Under the pieces are notes generated by a model, which did no database searches, had not been told where the DNA came from, and worked only from the letters and a program-made list of their open reading frames with translations. Positions 9,160-19,084 of a stretch of 64,000 nt of DNA are shown one piece after another. Positions within the stretch are counted from its first letter, which is position 1, and the number at the start of each line of letters is the position of its first letter. The DNA is from Chlorobium sp. (GTDB lineage: Bacteria > Bacteroidota > Chlorobiia > Chlorobiales > Chlorobiaceae): the NCBI GenBank assembly GCA_005862225.1, contig SZXV01000002.1, positions 496,001-560,000 on the forward strand, given 5' to 3'. A program made the translations under genes and the position numbers.

Positions 9160-9662
9160 ATCTCTACCGTTTGTTTTATCCTGATCAGTACCGATCGGTC
9201 GTCACAGCATTCGAGAATCTGCCGAATGCTTTGCTGCATGACGGGGTGAACAGGATTGGCTATGTCAAGCAGAGGGACAAGAACAAATTTTCGACGGTGC
9301 AGCTCGGGATGTGGTATGACGAGTGTTTCGGTATGAAGACACATATTGTCATAGAGCAGAATATCAAGGTCAATAACTCTTGAGCTCCATCGAGGATAGG
9401 TGACAGGTCGTCCCAGCTCCTGTTCAATAGTCTTGCACTGTTGCCGGAGCTTTTCAGGAGCAAGTCCGGTCTCCAGCAGGATAACGCCATTAAAGAACCG
9501 ATTTTGCTCGGTTACACCGATTGGTTCTGTCATATAAACAGATGACACTGCACAGAGAGATGTTTCTTCGAGACAAGCGAGCTGGTCGACGGCTTCCTGC
9601 AGATAGCAGAGCCGTTTCCCGATATTGGAGCCTATTCCTATAAATACCTGGTGTGTCGGCAT
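9135..9662 (-). CDS. folK: 2-amino-4-hydroxy-6-hydroxymethyldihydropteridine pyrophosphokinase
   Basis: A 175-residue HPPK that transfers pyrophosphate from ATP to 6-hydroxymethyl-7,8-dihydropterin in folate synthesis. Family marks are the N-terminal VFIGIGSNIGKR, the central PRWSSRVIDLDILLYD (metal-binding DxD within RVIDLDIL) and IPHPELHRRKFVLVPL. It follows folB by 5 bp on the same strand and forms a folB-folK operon. Its 3' end overlaps a bidirectional terminator. Confidence 0.95.
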   Translation of the reverse strand: MPTHQVFIGIGSNIGKRLCYLQEAVDQLACLEETSLCAVSSVYMTEPIGVTEQNRFFNGVILLETGLAPEKLRQQCKTIEQELGRPVTYPRWSSRVIDLDILLYDNMCLHTETLVIPHPELHRRKFVLVPLLDIANPVHPVMQQSIRQILECCDDRSVLIRIKQTVEIKKKQTAH

Positions 9663-9667
9663 GAATG

Positions 9668-10045
9668 TCAGTGACGGATAGCAGAATAACAGGCTTCGGC
9701 ATAATCACAGATGCCGTCAACGGGAGGATTTCGTTTTCGGACATTTATGGTGGATTTGTCGAGAACCGGAAAGTCACGAAGAAGGTCGCAGGCGATTTCA
9801 TAGGCGACTGCTTCAATAAGAAAAAATTTCTTCAGGGTCAGTGCTTCTCGTATTGTTCTGTAGACAATGCCGTAATCAATAGTTTTCGTAATGTCGTCAT
9901 GTTCAGCGGCATCAGTAAAGTTGAAAACAAGCTCAGCATCGACCTCATATTTTGCGCCAACGGTATGCTCTTCCTTCAAAACGCCGTGGTGTGCATAAAA
10001 AACCATGTTGACAAGCCGGACGTATGAGTGAGCGTGCCGAGTCAT
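9668..10045 (-). CDS. folB: Dihydroneopterin aldolase
   Basis: A 125-residue FolB that cleaves 7,8-dihydroneopterin to 6-hydroxymethyl-dihydropterin and glycolaldehyde, the step before FolK. It shows the N-terminal [18 protein letters not shown] segment, the DYGIVY motif, [12 protein letters not shown] (the conserved glutamate region) and a terminal [10 protein letters not shown]. Length is standard. Its ATG shares one base with the stop of the YopX-like gene upstream (TAATG), so translation is probably coupled. Confidence 0.94.
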   Translation of the reverse strand: MTRHAHSYVRLVNMVFYAHHGVLKEEHTVGAKYEVDAELVFNFTDAAEHDDITKTIDYGIVYRTIREALTLKKFFLIEAVAYEIACDLLRDFPVLDKSTINVRKRNPPVDGICDYAEACYSAIRH

Positions 10046-10380
10046 TATGGCTTGACCCTCTTTTCATATTTGTTACCGATTACTGTACACTCGGGTAAAC
10101 AAAACCAGAGAAGCATGTCGGAGTTCCCGTCATTCAGTACCCTGAAACTCCCGGAAGAGTAGACGACTTCAACGACAAACTTATCCCAGCGCAAAAGATC
10201 GCCCTCAAAAATTTCATGGCCATTCTTGTCATGCAAGCCGGTAAACTGCAACCATTCAGAGCGTTGTCTGAAATGGACAAAATCGACGTCATGGGTATTA
10301 ACCGTAGAAAAACGCCAAACATCTTGCAGTGAGGCAATGTCCTGAAATAATGCCTTAAATCTGATGTTATTGATATCCAT
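10045..10380 (-). CDS. YopX-like protein coupled to folB
   Basis: A protein of about 111 residues. The segment [20 protein letters not shown] is the hallmark of the YopX family, small proteins of unknown function mostly encoded by phages of Firmicutes and Bacteroidetes. The ATG at 10380 has a GAGG ribosome site 5 nt upstream. The open frame could extend to a GTG at 10389. Its stop overlaps the folB start by one base (TAATG), which would make it the first gene of a folate operon. A phage gene captured ahead of folB is the likely history; no other phage gene is near. Confidence 0.7.
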   Translation of the reverse strand: MDINNIRFKALFQDIASLQDVWRFSTVNTHDVDFVHFRQRSEWLQFTGLHDKNGHEIFEGDLLRWDKFVVEVVYSSGSFRVLNDGNSDMLLWFCLPECTVIGNKYEKRVKP

Positions 10381-10597
10381 GTTCCTCACAGTAAAAAAGC
10401 CCCAAAACCGGACAGTGCTTCGAGATTATTGTGTAAATTGATAAGCTGCCCCCTATCAGAAAATCATATTAATATAACAATTCTCTATCTCGTTATACCA
10501 TTGGGGATAAAATCACTCCATCATGGATCATCGAGAGTATAAAAATCATTACCTTTATTAACAGATTTTTTTTCAATGTATCAAGAGTGCGGTAAAT

Positions 10598-11476
10598 ATG
10601 AAGAACAGCGTGCGTCACGATTTTTATGAAGGGTGTCGAACAAGAGCCATGATGCTTGCTCTTGAAGAAGATCGCTATACCGGGGATATTACCACTCAGG
10701 CAACCATAGATCCGCAGCAGGAGGGGAGCGCGGTTATGAAGGCCAAGGAGGATGGCGTGCTGGGTGGGGTGGATGTGGCCGCGATGGTTTTTGCTGCTTG
10801 CGATCCGACTCTCCGAGTTTTGCAACATCGCAAGGATGGCGACGTTCTGCGTTCTGGTGATATGATTCTTGAAGTCGAGGGTAAGTTGGCTCCTCTTCTC
10901 ATCGGTGAACGCACTGCTCTGAATTTTATGCAGCGCATGTCGGGGATAGCGACCAAAACAAGGAGCTACGTTGATACCATAAGCCATACCGGTGTAAAAA
11001 TTCTTGATACACGGAAAACAGCCCCGGGGTTACGCTATTTCGACAAGGAGGCCGTCAGAATAGGCGGCGGGGTAAATCATCGTTTTGGCCTGTTTGATAT
11101 GATTCTCATCAAGGATAACCATATCGATGCCTCTGGTGGAATTGCTGCTGCGATTCGTCGTGCACAGATCTATCGCGAACAGCAAAATCTCGATGTCAAC
11201 ATTGAAACCGAGGTTCGTTCGATGGAGGAGTTAAGCAAGGCACTGGTATGCCTGCCGGATATTATTCTGCTTGACAATTTCACTCCTGAACTGCTGAAGG
11301 AGGCGGTTGATTATGTCAGGAGGGTATCCAGCACTATTCTGCTCGAAGCCTCAGGCAATATTGGTATGCACAATGTGTTGGCAGTGGCCGAAACCGGGGT
11401 TGATTATATTTCAATTGGTGAACTGACGCACAGTGTCAAGTCACTTGATCTTTCCCTGAAAATAGCGCTTGCCTGA
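10598..11476 (+). CDS. nadC: Nicotinate-nucleotide pyrophosphorylase (carboxylating)
   Basis: A 292-residue quinolinate phosphoribosyltransferase that makes nicotinate mononucleotide from quinolinate and PRPP in NAD synthesis. Visible family blocks are EDRYTGDITTQATID, ERTALNFMQRMSGIATKT, DTRKTAPGLRYFDKEAVRIG, NHRFGLFDMILIKDNHI and the C-terminal VDYISIGELTHS. It is 11 bp upstream of acpS and the two are probably co-transcribed. The 217 bp before the gene are AT-rich and likely hold its promoter. Confidence 0.96.
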   Translation: MKNSVRHDFYEGCRTRAMMLALEEDRYTGDITTQATIDPQQEGSAVMKAKEDGVLGGVDVAAMVFAACDPTLRVLQHRKDGDVLRSGDMILEVEGKLAPLLIGERTALNFMQRMSGIATKTRSYVDTISHTGVKILDTRKTAPGLRYFDKEAVRIGGGVNHRFGLFDMILIKDNHIDASGGIAAAIRRAQIYREQQNLDVNIETEVRSMEELSKALVCLPDIILLDNFTPELLKEAVDYVRRVSSTILLEASGNIGMHNVLAVAETGVDYISIGELTHSVKSLDLSLKIALA

Positions 11477-11487
11477 ACGGGAGGAAT

Positions 11488-11853
11488 ATGGAAATCGGAG
11501 TGGATATCGTTGATCTTGACAGGATTGAAAAACTCTACAGCCGTTACGGGACAAAGTTTCTCCAACGGTTTCTTTCCGACGAAGAGATTGAAATCTGTTT
11601 GCGGAAACCCCAGATTATTGCAAGTATTGCAGGTCGATTTGCGGCGAAAGAGGCAGTAGTCAAGGCTCTCGGGACGGGATTTTCAGCGGGAGTCCACTGG
11701 AAAAGCTTTGCAATACTCAATGATGAAAGGGGGCGTCCTTATGTGCGACCTGCCGATGGACAAAATTTCCCTTCAGGGTGCTCCATTAAGCTTTCAATTT
11801 CTCACGACAGTCAAGCTGCCATTGCGACAGTGCTGATTGAGAGTTCGGGGTGA
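11488..11853 (+). CDS. acpS: Holo-acyl-carrier-protein synthase
   Basis: A 121-residue AcpS that attaches 4'-phosphopantetheine from CoA to ACP. The family motif GVDIVDLDRIEKL is at the N-terminus and GRFAAKEAVVKALGTGF provides the Mg2+/CoA-binding glutamate and lysine. The end reads SISHDSQAAIATV. A strong GGGAGG ribosome site precedes the ATG. A weak inverted repeat (AGCAGAAGT with ACTCCTGCT) follows the stop and may end both this gene and the convergent tig. Confidence 0.95.
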   Translation: MEIGVDIVDLDRIEKLYSRYGTKFLQRFLSDEEIEICLRKPQIIASIAGRFAAKEAVVKALGTGFSAGVHWKSFAILNDERGRPYVRPADGQNFPSGCSIKLSISHDSQAAIATVLIESSG

Positions 11854-11916
11854 GTAAAAAAAGCAGAAGTGTCGTGAACAACTCCTGCTTTGTAGTGCTT
11901 TATGATGATCGAAATA

Positions 11917-13200
11917 TCAGTTTTTCTGAACTGGTACAGACTTCTCTTCTTCAGTGATTGTCACCTTCGATTTAATAACATCGTAGATCTTTTCTTTGAG
12001 GATGGAGTCGGTGATGTAATCCCTGAATTCGGTTGACTTATAGCTTTCCAGGAGATCGTCAGCATTCACAGCTCCGTTATTTCCGGCCTCTTTTTCCGCG
12101 TAAGCCTTGATGTCTTCGTCCGATACTGAAAGCTCAGAAAGTTCGGCGATTTTCTGGCTGATGAGAAGCCATTGGGCATGTTTTTCAGCATTCGGTCTCA
12201 TGGCAAGACGGAACTGATTTTCATCCAACTCTTTCGGGAAGTGGCCGCCAATTTGCCGTTTGGCATTTTCAACGAGCATGTTCGAAAAAGATTCAATCAT
12301 GGACTTCGGCGCAGGGACAGGATTTTCTTCAATCAGCTTTGCGGATATTGCTTCAATCAGCTCTTCATCGGATTTCGATAAAAAGTGCTGTTCAAGCTGA
12401 ATCCTGACATCCGAAGTGAAGTCGGCCACTGAATCAAATCGTTTTCCGGTGATCTCCTTGACCAGTTCATCGTTAAGCTCGGGCAGCTCCATTCGTTTGA
12501 TTTCGCTAATCGAAACACGGAAACGTGATGGTTCTGCATCACCCTCGTTCATGGTGTTTTCAACGTCAACAACGTCACCGGCTTTTTTCCCTGTCAGCGC
12601 CTTTCGGAAAGGGTTTTCCTCCGGAAGGTACTCAAGGGAGAAGTGGTGGTTTTCAGTTTTCTGCTCCTCTTCGGGCTCACCGGCTTCATTGAGTCTGTAG
12701 ACATCACCAATAACGGTATCGGTCGATGAAGCGGCCTCATCAACACTGATCATGGTTCCATGACTTTTCAGCACAAGATTGATTTCGCGTGCCACATCCT
12801 CATCAGTAATCACATAACGAGCTTTGGTGAACGTATATTCGCTATAATCCTTGAGCTCAATTGCGGGATGAATTTCGTAGGACAGCTTGATTGTCAGTTG
12901 ATCAGGTGTATAAGAGAAGTCAATGATCTGGGCGCGGCTTGCCGGCTTGATGTTTTCGGCATCAGCAATTTCCCCAAAATATTTTGATGCCATCTTTTCG
13001 GCAACAGTCGTCTCTATCGAAGGGCCAGCCAGTTTTTTTATCAGGCTTTCCGGTGCATGTCCTTTTCTGAATCCCTTGATCTGTATGTTTCTCTTTGCTT
13101 CTTCCAGCTCCTGTTTATATTCGGCACCAAATTCATCACTGGACAGAATAATTTCCAGGATCTGTTCGGTTTCGCTGACGTTCGTGATATTCTTTTGCAA
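11917..13200 (-). CDS. tig: Trigger factor
   Basis: A 427-residue ribosome-associated chaperone and peptidyl-prolyl isomerase. The ribosome-binding loop appears as IKGFRKGHAPESLIKKL (residues about 37-53; GFRKG is the signature). The FKBP-like domain follows at about 150-245 and the long helical C-terminal arms after it. The start is a TTG at 13200 preceded by an AAGAG ribosome site; there is no ATG nearby and an ATG start would remove the ribosome-binding tail. Confidence 0.93.
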   Translation of the reverse strand: MQKNITNVSETEQILEIILSSDEFGAEYKQELEEAKRNIQIKGFRKGHAPESLIKKLAGPSIETTVAEKMASKYFGEIADAENIKPASRAQIIDFSYTPDQLTIKLSYEIHPAIELKDYSEYTFTKARYVITDEDVAREINLVLKSHGTMISVDEAASSTDTVIGDVYRLNEAGEPEEEQKTENHHFSLEYLPEENPFRKALTGKKAGDVVDVENTMNEGDAEPSRFRVSISEIKRMELPELNDELVKEITGKRFDSVADFTSDVRIQLEQHFLSKSDEELIEAISAKLIEENPVPAPKSMIESFSNMLVENAKRQIGGHFPKELDENQFRLAMRPNAEKHAQWLLISQKIAELSELSVSDEDIKAYAEKEAGNNGAVNADDLLESYKSTEFRDYITDSILKEKIYDVIKSKVTITEEEKSVPVQKN

Positions 13201-13296
13201 GGCTCTTTTGGTTAATTATTCATTGTGAAAAATTAAAAGTAAAGAAGGTACGAATAATTCCTGTTTTTTTAAAATAGAGCTTTGTTGCTCTCTTGC

Positions 13297-14577
13297 TTAT
13301 CGTCCCGGTTTATAAACCAGTGTTGCATAAGGAGCATCATGGAGTATTCGGCTGGCAGCGTCAGCGATGTTGTCTGCATTGACCGCTTCGATAGCGGCTG
13401 TTTTTTCGGAAGGTTCAATATAACGGCCGAAATAGGAGATGTCGGAAGCTGTCTGTGACATTCGTCGTGTCATTTTTTCCATACCCATAATATGTGAACC
13501 GAGCAGTTTTGTTTTCGCCGCCCGCAGCTCTTCCGGGTCAGGATGTTGCAAGGCATCACTCTGGAGCAGCTCCCTGACGAGTTCAAGGGTGACCTTGATT
13601 TTGTTGCTGTCTGTGCCTGCATAAATATTGATGGCAGTCAGATCATCAAAAAAGGTGATTGAAGAATAGACGTTGTACGCCAGTCCCCGCTTTTCCCGAA
13701 GTTCCAGATTGAGAAGTGAGCTCATGCCGTTACCAAGCATCGAGTTAAGCACCATCAGACTGTAAAAATGCGGGTCATGCCGTGGTATGGCGGTGCCGAG
13801 TACAATCTGGGCCTGGCAGATCCTTTTTTTCAGTGTTAACGTAAAGGGCGTGTAATGTTCCGGTAAAAATGACTGGCGCACGTATTGGCTTTCAGGCTTT
13901 TCGCCAAGTGAGCCGAGAAATCGTTCGCCAAGTCGCATGATCTGGTCGTGATCCACCTTGCCTGTTGCCGTTAGCAACATTTTTTTTGGAACATAGTGCT
14001 GCAGCATGAAGTTTTTCAGATCATCGTCCGAAAAGTTGGTAACACTCTCTTCTGTGCCAAGAATCGGCTTGCCAAGAGGATGAGACGGAAACGAACGCAA
14101 ATCAAACTCCTCAAAAATAAGCTCTTCAGGCGTGTCGTTGACACTGCTGATTTCCTCAATGACAACCTCTTTTTCTTTTTCGATCTCTTCAGGAGGGAAA
14201 ATCGGATCGCAGACGAGATCAGAGAGCAGCTCAAACGAAGGCTCCAGATGTTCAGGCAGACAGCGAAGAAAGATGCAGGTTTGCTCCTTGGTGGTGTAGG
14301 CATCAAGGTAACCGCCGTTTTTTTCGATGTTTTTGGCTATATCAATATAGGTGCGCCGCTTTGTCCCTTTAAAAATTGCATGTTCAATAAAATGGGCCAG
14401 ACCCGGACTCTTTTCAGGGTCATCCCGTGAGCCGGCATCGATTTGTATGCCGAGAGTAATGCTATGGACTGAAGGGACCGCATCAGTGACAATTCTCAGT
14501 TTATTGTCAAGAGCCCCCTGATGAACCGATCCTTCAGAAAAGGGAGTTGCAGGATGCTGCCGATTATCTATTGTCAT
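13297..14577 (-). CDS. M16-family zinc peptidase (processing-peptidase-like)
   Basis: A 426-residue inverzincin. The inverted zinc motif HFIEH is at residues 62-66 and the downstream glutamate region EKEVVIEEISS completes the site. The protein carries the usual two-domain M16B architecture, closest to bacterial homologues of mitochondrial processing peptidase beta (PqqL/YmxG type). There is no signal peptide, so a cytoplasmic location is likely. Substrates are not known. It lies 96 bp upstream of tig on the same strand. Confidence 0.9.
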   Translation of the reverse strand: MTIDNRQHPATPFSEGSVHQGALDNKLRIVTDAVPSVHSITLGIQIDAGSRDDPEKSPGLAHFIEHAIFKGTKRRTYIDIAKNIEKNGGYLDAYTTKEQTCIFLRCLPEHLEPSFELLSDLVCDPIFPPEEIEKEKEVVIEEISSVNDTPEELIFEEFDLRSFPSHPLGKPILGTEESVTNFSDDDLKNFMLQHYVPKKMLLTATGKVDHDQIMRLGERFLGSLGEKPESQYVRQSFLPEHYTPFTLTLKKRICQAQIVLGTAIPRHDPHFYSLMVLNSMLGNGMSSLLNLELREKRGLAYNVYSSITFFDDLTAINIYAGTDSNKIKVTLELVRELLQSDALQHPDPEELRAAKTKLLGSHIMGMEKMTRRMSQTASDISYFGRYIEPSEKTAAIEAVNADNIADAASRILHDAPYATLVYKPGR

Positions 14578-14808
14578 TGCAGGATGATTTTCTGATGCGT
14601 ATAAGCGGAATTGAATGCAATGTAGTTTTAATTCTTATTTTTATGAACAATCAAGCTTTGCCATCGGTTATATTCCTGTAACGTTATGGCTTATTTTATG
14701 GGCGAAAAACGAAAAAATAAAGTATTTTGCTGTAGAGGAAGTAACGGTTATTTTCAGAGCTTTCTCGACGTTGAGTATCAGGCAAAAAAGGGAGAAATAT
14801 AGCGATTA

Positions 14809-15798
14809 ATGTCCAAGTCATCAATTCTCATAACCGGCGCTACCGGGTATATAGGATCGCAGATTGTTTTTGCTTTGCTTTCACAGTGTTCAGGAGAAGT
14901 TAACTGTCGGGTGATTGTGCGAGAAAGTTCGAACTCATCCTTTCTTGAAGGATTACCAGTTGAAATTGTCAGGGCTGACATTCTTGATCCTCTGGCGCTC
15001 AATGAGGCGTTCCGGGGAGTGGATACGGTTTTTCATTGTGCAGGGTTGATCGCGTATACCAGGAATTTTCGTAACGCACTGTATGATATCAATGTGCTTG
15101 GAACGCGCAATGTTGTCAATGCCTCCCTGTTCAATAATGTTCGCAGGGTTGTTCTGACCAGTTCTATCGCGGCTATTGGCGCCACTGAAGATGGTTCCCA
15201 GGCCAGTGAGTCGACAACATTCCAGGAGTGGCAGCGAAGGAACGGATATATGGAGGCCAAGCATCTTGCTGAACTTGAGGCGTTGCGTGGCCTGGCTGAG
15301 GGACTTGAAGTTGTGATGGTCAATCCCGGAGTTGTTATTGGCGTTGACAGGCAGAACCCTGCCTCAGTCAGCTCGTCCAATAAGGTGCTGAGGTTGATGT
15401 ATCAGGGGAAATTGCCGTTTTTACCATCAGGAGCCACCGGTTTTGTTGATGTTCGTGATGTGGCTGATGCCCATATCGCGGCATGGAAAAAGGGGCGTTC
15501 TGGTGAACGATATATTCTTGTTGGTCATAATCTTGCTTTTCTGGATCTTTTTGACAATATCAGGGCTCGTGCTGGCAGCAACGCCGGGCAGCCGATTATG
15601 GTGCCTGATGGTCTGGGATGGCTTGCCGGCCTTGGAGGTGAATGCTGGTCGATGTTGTCGCAGCGCGCCTCTTTTATCAGTCTGGAGAGCATACGTGCCT
15701 CTTCAAGGAAGCTTGCTTACAGTAACACGAGGTCTGTAGAGGAGTTAAGCTTGTGTTACCGGGAGTTGTCGGAAACGCTCACGAGCATTATTGCCTGA
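14809..15798 (+). CDS. NAD-dependent epimerase/dehydratase
   Basis: A 329-residue extended SDR beginning with [15 protein letters not shown] (NAD-binding TGxxGxxG). The catalytic YMEAK (YxxxK) follows the SSIAAIG strand, and the terminal domain is of the dihydroflavonol-reductase/hopanoid-associated epimerase type. It is not close to the epimerase at 0.3 kb. It ends 38 bp before recA. Substrate unknown; a sugar-nucleotide or isoprenoid role is possible. Confidence 0.88.
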   Translation: MSKSSILITGATGYIGSQIVFALLSQCSGEVNCRVIVRESSNSSFLEGLPVEIVRADILDPLALNEAFRGVDTVFHCAGLIAYTRNFRNALYDINVLGTRNVVNASLFNNVRRVVLTSSIAAIGATEDGSQASESTTFQEWQRRNGYMEAKHLAELEALRGLAEGLEVVMVNPGVVIGVDRQNPASVSSSNKVLRLMYQGKLPFLPSGATGFVDVRDVADAHIAAWKKGRSGERYILVGHNLAFLDLFDNIRARAGSNAGQPIMVPDGLGWLAGLGGECWSMLSQRASFISLESIRASSRKLAYSNTRSVEELSLCYRELSETLTSIIA

Positions 15799-15836
15799 GT
15801 GAACCATTTTTTCTCCAATTATATCATGCTTGTATT

Positions 15837-16883
15837 ATGGATATCCAAAAAACTGAACAGAAAGCAGTCGCTGTTGATCCGGCAAAACTGAAACAATTGA
15901 ACCTTGCTGTGGAGGCTCTTGAAAAACAGTTCGGCAAAGGCGCTATCATGCGGATGGGCGACGATTCTGCCGGCATGAAAGTTCAGTCAATTTCAACAGG
16001 CTCAATGGCGCTTGATTTTGCACTTGGAGTCGGCGGCCTTCCTCGTGGAAGGGTCACTGAAATTTATGGCCCGGAATCTTCGGGCAAGACAACCCTTGCT
16101 TTACATGTTATTGCAGAAGCACAGAAAGAGGGCGGCATTGCGGCGATCGTTGATGCTGAACATGCTTTTGATCCTACCTACGCCCGCAAACTTGGGGTTG
16201 ACATCAATGCTCTTCTTATCAGTCAGCCGGAATCAGGCGAGCAGGCGCTTTCCATTGTTGAGACGCTTGTCAGGAGCGGCGCTATTGATGTTGTTGTGGT
16301 TGATTCCGTTGCAGCACTGGTGCCGCAGGCCGAGCTTGAGGGAGAGATGGGCGACAGCGTCATGGGGTTGCAGGCGAGGCTCATGAGCCAGGCGTTGCGC
16401 AAACTGACCGGCGCGATCTCAAAATCTTGCGCAGTCTGTATTTTCATCAACCAGCTTCGCGATAAAATCGGAGTCATGTACGGCAGCCCGGAGACAACAA
16501 CCGGCGGCAAGGCACTGAAGTTTTATGCCTCGGTACGTCTTGATATTCGTAAAATTGCCCAGATCAAGGATGGTGAGGAGAGCACCGGCAATCGCACAAG
16601 GGTCAAGGTTGTCAAAAACAAAGTGGCGCCTCCCTTCAAGAGCGCCGAGTTTGATATTCTTTACGGCGAAGGTATATCGGCCATAGGCGAGCTGATTGAT
16701 CTTGGTGTTGAATTCGGGGTGATCAAAAAGGCAGGATCATGGTTCAGTTACGGGCAGGAAAAACTTGGGCAGGGGCGTGAAACGGTCAAAAAAATCCTTC
16801 GTGAAGATCCTCTGCTCTATAAAAAGATTCATGTGCAGGTCAAGGAGCTGATGACAGGGCCAGCGGAGATTATTACCGGATAA
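15837..16883 (+). CDS. recA: Recombinase RecA
   Basis: A 348-residue RecA with Walker [10 protein letters not shown] (residues 78-86), VDAEHAFDP, the loop L1/L2 regions ([36 protein letters not shown]) and a C-terminal domain of normal size. I chose the ATG of MDIQKTEQ. The longer open frame to 15753 would overlap the preceding epimerase gene and add 28 residues unlike any RecA. RecA drives homologous recombination and SOS induction; no SOS box was recognised upstream. Confidence 0.97.
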   Translation: MDIQKTEQKAVAVDPAKLKQLNLAVEALEKQFGKGAIMRMGDDSAGMKVQSISTGSMALDFALGVGGLPRGRVTEIYGPESSGKTTLALHVIAEAQKEGGIAAIVDAEHAFDPTYARKLGVDINALLISQPESGEQALSIVETLVRSGAIDVVVVDSVAALVPQAELEGEMGDSVMGLQARLMSQALRKLTGAISKSCAVCIFINQLRDKIGVMYGSPETTTGGKALKFYASVRLDIRKIAQIKDGEESTGNRTRVKVVKNKVAPPFKSAEFDILYGEGISAIGELIDLGVEFGVIKKAGSWFSYGQEKLGQGRETVKKILREDPLLYKKIHVQVKELMTGPAEIITG

Positions 16884-16885
16884 GG

Positions 16886-17929
16886 ATGAAAATCGGAACT
16901 CTTGATATAGACCGTCCTGTCATGCTTGCACCGATGGAAGATGTCACCGACAGAGCGTTCAGGCAACTGTGCAAACGCCACGGAGCGGATATTGTCTATA
17001 CCGAGTTCATCAGCGCTGAAGCCCTGCGCCGGGGCGTTGAAAAATCTTTGCGCAAGCTGAAGACCGATGCCATTGAGAGGCCATTTGCCATACAGATTTT
17101 TGGCAACAGTGTTGATTCGATGGTGGAGGCGGCGGTGATTGCCGAAGAGTATTGCCCCGACTATCTCGATATCAATTTCGGCTGCCCCACCAAGAAGGTT
17201 GCCGGCAAGGGGGCTGGAGCAGCGCTGCTGAGGGAACCAGAGAAGATGGCGCAGATTTCCGAAGCGGTTGTGAAGGCGGTGAACATTCCGGTGACAGCCA
17301 AAACAAGAATTGGCTGGGATATGGAATCAATCAATATTCTTGATATTCTTCCCCGGCTTGAGGATGCCGGTATTCAGGCGCTGGCGCTGCATGGGCGCAC
17401 GCGGAGCCAGATGTACAAGGGGAGGGCCGACTGGAGCTGGATTCGTGCGGCAAAAGAGCAGGCACGAATCCCGATTATTGCCAATGGCGATATCTGGTCA
17501 GCCGAGGATGCGGTGGCGATGTTTGCCGAGACAGGAGCGGACGGGGTGATGATTGGCCGGGGCTCAATTGGCAACCCCTTTATTTTTGAACAGGCAAAGC
17601 AGCTTATCCAAACAGGAAAGCCGATGCCGTTGCCCGATTTTCGCGAGAGGATTGAGGCGGCCATAGAGCATTTGAAGCTCTCGGTGCAGTTCAAGGGGGA
17701 AAAATATGGCGTGCTTGAGATGCGTCGCCACTATTCGACCTACCTGAAAGGGCTCCCGATGGTATCACGTGTGCGCAACAAACTGGTGCGCGAGGATGGG
17801 TGGGAGCAGCTTATCGATATTCTTCTGGCCTACCGCCAGGAGTGCGAGGGATATGAGCGGGAGGGAAAGATTCACGACGGCGCAGAATATCTCAATGATC
17901 ATTCAGAGAAACTAATTTTGAATTATTAA
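16886..17929 (+). CDS. dusB: tRNA-dihydrouridine synthase
   Basis: A 347-residue FMN enzyme that reduces uridines in the tRNA D-loop. The N-terminal motif VMLAPMEDVTDRAFRQLC binds FMN. The catalytic cysteine lies in NFGCPTKKVAGKGAGAAL, and the lysine/histidine motifs TAKTRIGW and ALHGRTRSQMYKG are intact. Its ATG is 2 bp past the recA stop with an AAGG site overlapping that stop, so it should be co-translated with recA. Confidence 0.94.
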   Translation: MKIGTLDIDRPVMLAPMEDVTDRAFRQLCKRHGADIVYTEFISAEALRRGVEKSLRKLKTDAIERPFAIQIFGNSVDSMVEAAVIAEEYCPDYLDINFGCPTKKVAGKGAGAALLREPEKMAQISEAVVKAVNIPVTAKTRIGWDMESINILDILPRLEDAGIQALALHGRTRSQMYKGRADWSWIRAAKEQARIPIIANGDIWSAEDAVAMFAETGADGVMIGRGSIGNPFIFEQAKQLIQTGKPMPLPDFRERIEAAIEHLKLSVQFKGEKYGVLEMRRHYSTYLKGLPMVSRVRNKLVREDGWEQLIDILLAYRQECEGYEREGKIHDGAEYLNDHSEKLILNY

Positions 17930-17940
17930 AAGATCGTGTT

Positions 17941-18960
17941 ATGAGTAGTTCGGATTTCCGCTGCAGAGTGGCGGTGCTTGGTGCAACTGGCCTGGTTGGC
18001 CGCACCATGATCAAGGTGCTTGAAGAGAGAAAATTTCCGGTAACCGACTTTGTTCCGATCGCTTCAGCAAGAAGCGCCGGTCAGTCGGTGGCCTTCAATG
18101 GCAAGGAGTACATCATCCGTGAGCCATCAGCCGAAGCGTTCCGTGGTGTCGATATTGCACTCTTTTCCGCAGGCGCAACCGCCAGCAAAGAGTGGGCGCC
18201 GGTTGCCGCCGCCGAAGGGGCCATTGTGATCGATAACTCATCGGCATTCCGCATGGATCTGGATGTTCCCCTGGTTGTGCCCGAAGTGAATCCCGGAGAC
18301 ATTTTTAAAGCGGATGGCACGCCTGAGTCAATTATTGCCAACCCCAACTGTTCGACCATTCAGATGGTTGTGGTGCTCAAGCCGTTGTACGACCACTTTG
18401 GCATCAAGAGAGTGGTTGTTTCGACCTATCAGTCCGTGACTGGCAAAGGCAAGGCCGGGCGCGACGCTCTCGAAAGCGAGCTTGCCGGAGATGAACAGGA
18501 GCAGTTTACCCATTTTCACCAGATTGCCTTCAATGCCGTGCCGCAGATTGATGCGTTCACGGAGAACGGCTACACAAAGGAGGAGATGAAGATGGTGAAC
18601 GAGACCCGCAAGATCATGGGCGACGATGCTATCAGTGTTTCTCCCACGACTGTCCGCATTCCTGTGTACGGTGGCCACGGTGAGTCGCTCAACATTGAGC
18701 TTGCAAAAGATTTCGACATCGACGAAGTGCGTGAGCTTCTTCGCACGTCGCCGGGCATTATCATGCAGGATGATCCGTCGGCACGTCTCTATCCCATGCC
18801 GCTGACCTCCTACGAGCGTGACGATGTTTTTGTCGGGCGAATTCGCCGCGATTACTGGCACCCGCAGACGCTGAATATGTGGATTGTGGCCGATAACCTG
18901 CGCAAAGGCGCCGCCACCAACGCGGTGCAGATTGCCGAGGTGATTGCCGCGCGATGGTAG
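17941..18960 (+). CDS. asd: Aspartate-semialdehyde dehydrogenase
   Basis: A 339-residue enzyme that reduces aspartyl phosphate with NADPH, feeding lysine, diaminopimelate, threonine and methionine synthesis. The NADP-binding GATGLVGRTM is at the N-terminus and the catalytic cysteine is Cys137 in NPNCSTIQ. The later histidine lies in VPVYGGHGESLNIEL-like sequence (IPVYGGHGES). It follows dusB by 11 bp. Confidence 0.96.
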   Translation: MSSSDFRCRVAVLGATGLVGRTMIKVLEERKFPVTDFVPIASARSAGQSVAFNGKEYIIREPSAEAFRGVDIALFSAGATASKEWAPVAAAEGAIVIDNSSAFRMDLDVPLVVPEVNPGDIFKADGTPESIIANPNCSTIQMVVVLKPLYDHFGIKRVVVSTYQSVTGKGKAGRDALESELAGDEQEQFTHFHQIAFNAVPQIDAFTENGYTKEEMKMVNETRKIMGDDAISVSPTTVRIPVYGGHGESLNIELAKDFDIDEVRELLRTSPGIIMQDDPSARLYPMPLTSYERDDVFVGRIRRDYWHPQTLNMWIVADNLRKGAATNAVQIAEVIAARW

Positions 18961-18981
18961 CAAATGCCTGATTATGCCGAA

Positions 18982-19010
18982 AGAGCCATCAGCGCCCTGC
19001 TGGTGGCTCT
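18982..19010 (+). terminator. Hairpin after asd
   Basis: A 12-bp stem with one G-T pair (AGAGCCATCAGC with GCTGGTGGCTCT, 5-nt loop) lies 21 bp after the asd stop. The T tract is weak, so it may be an intrinsic terminator of low efficiency or an mRNA-stabilising stem. Its right arm recurs in front of the second TIR gene at about 23.2 kb. Confidence 0.6.
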
Positions 19011-19084
19011 TCTTGGTGAGGCAGACTGAGTTTTATTAATGTTGCTCGACTTCAGGTAACGTTCACTCTCTCAATGGTGAATCA

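Noticed and set aside
18328-18963. 211-codon minus-strand frame opposite asd
   Set aside because: Histidine- and leucine-rich shadow of a GC-rich gene; Asd is intact on the plus strand.
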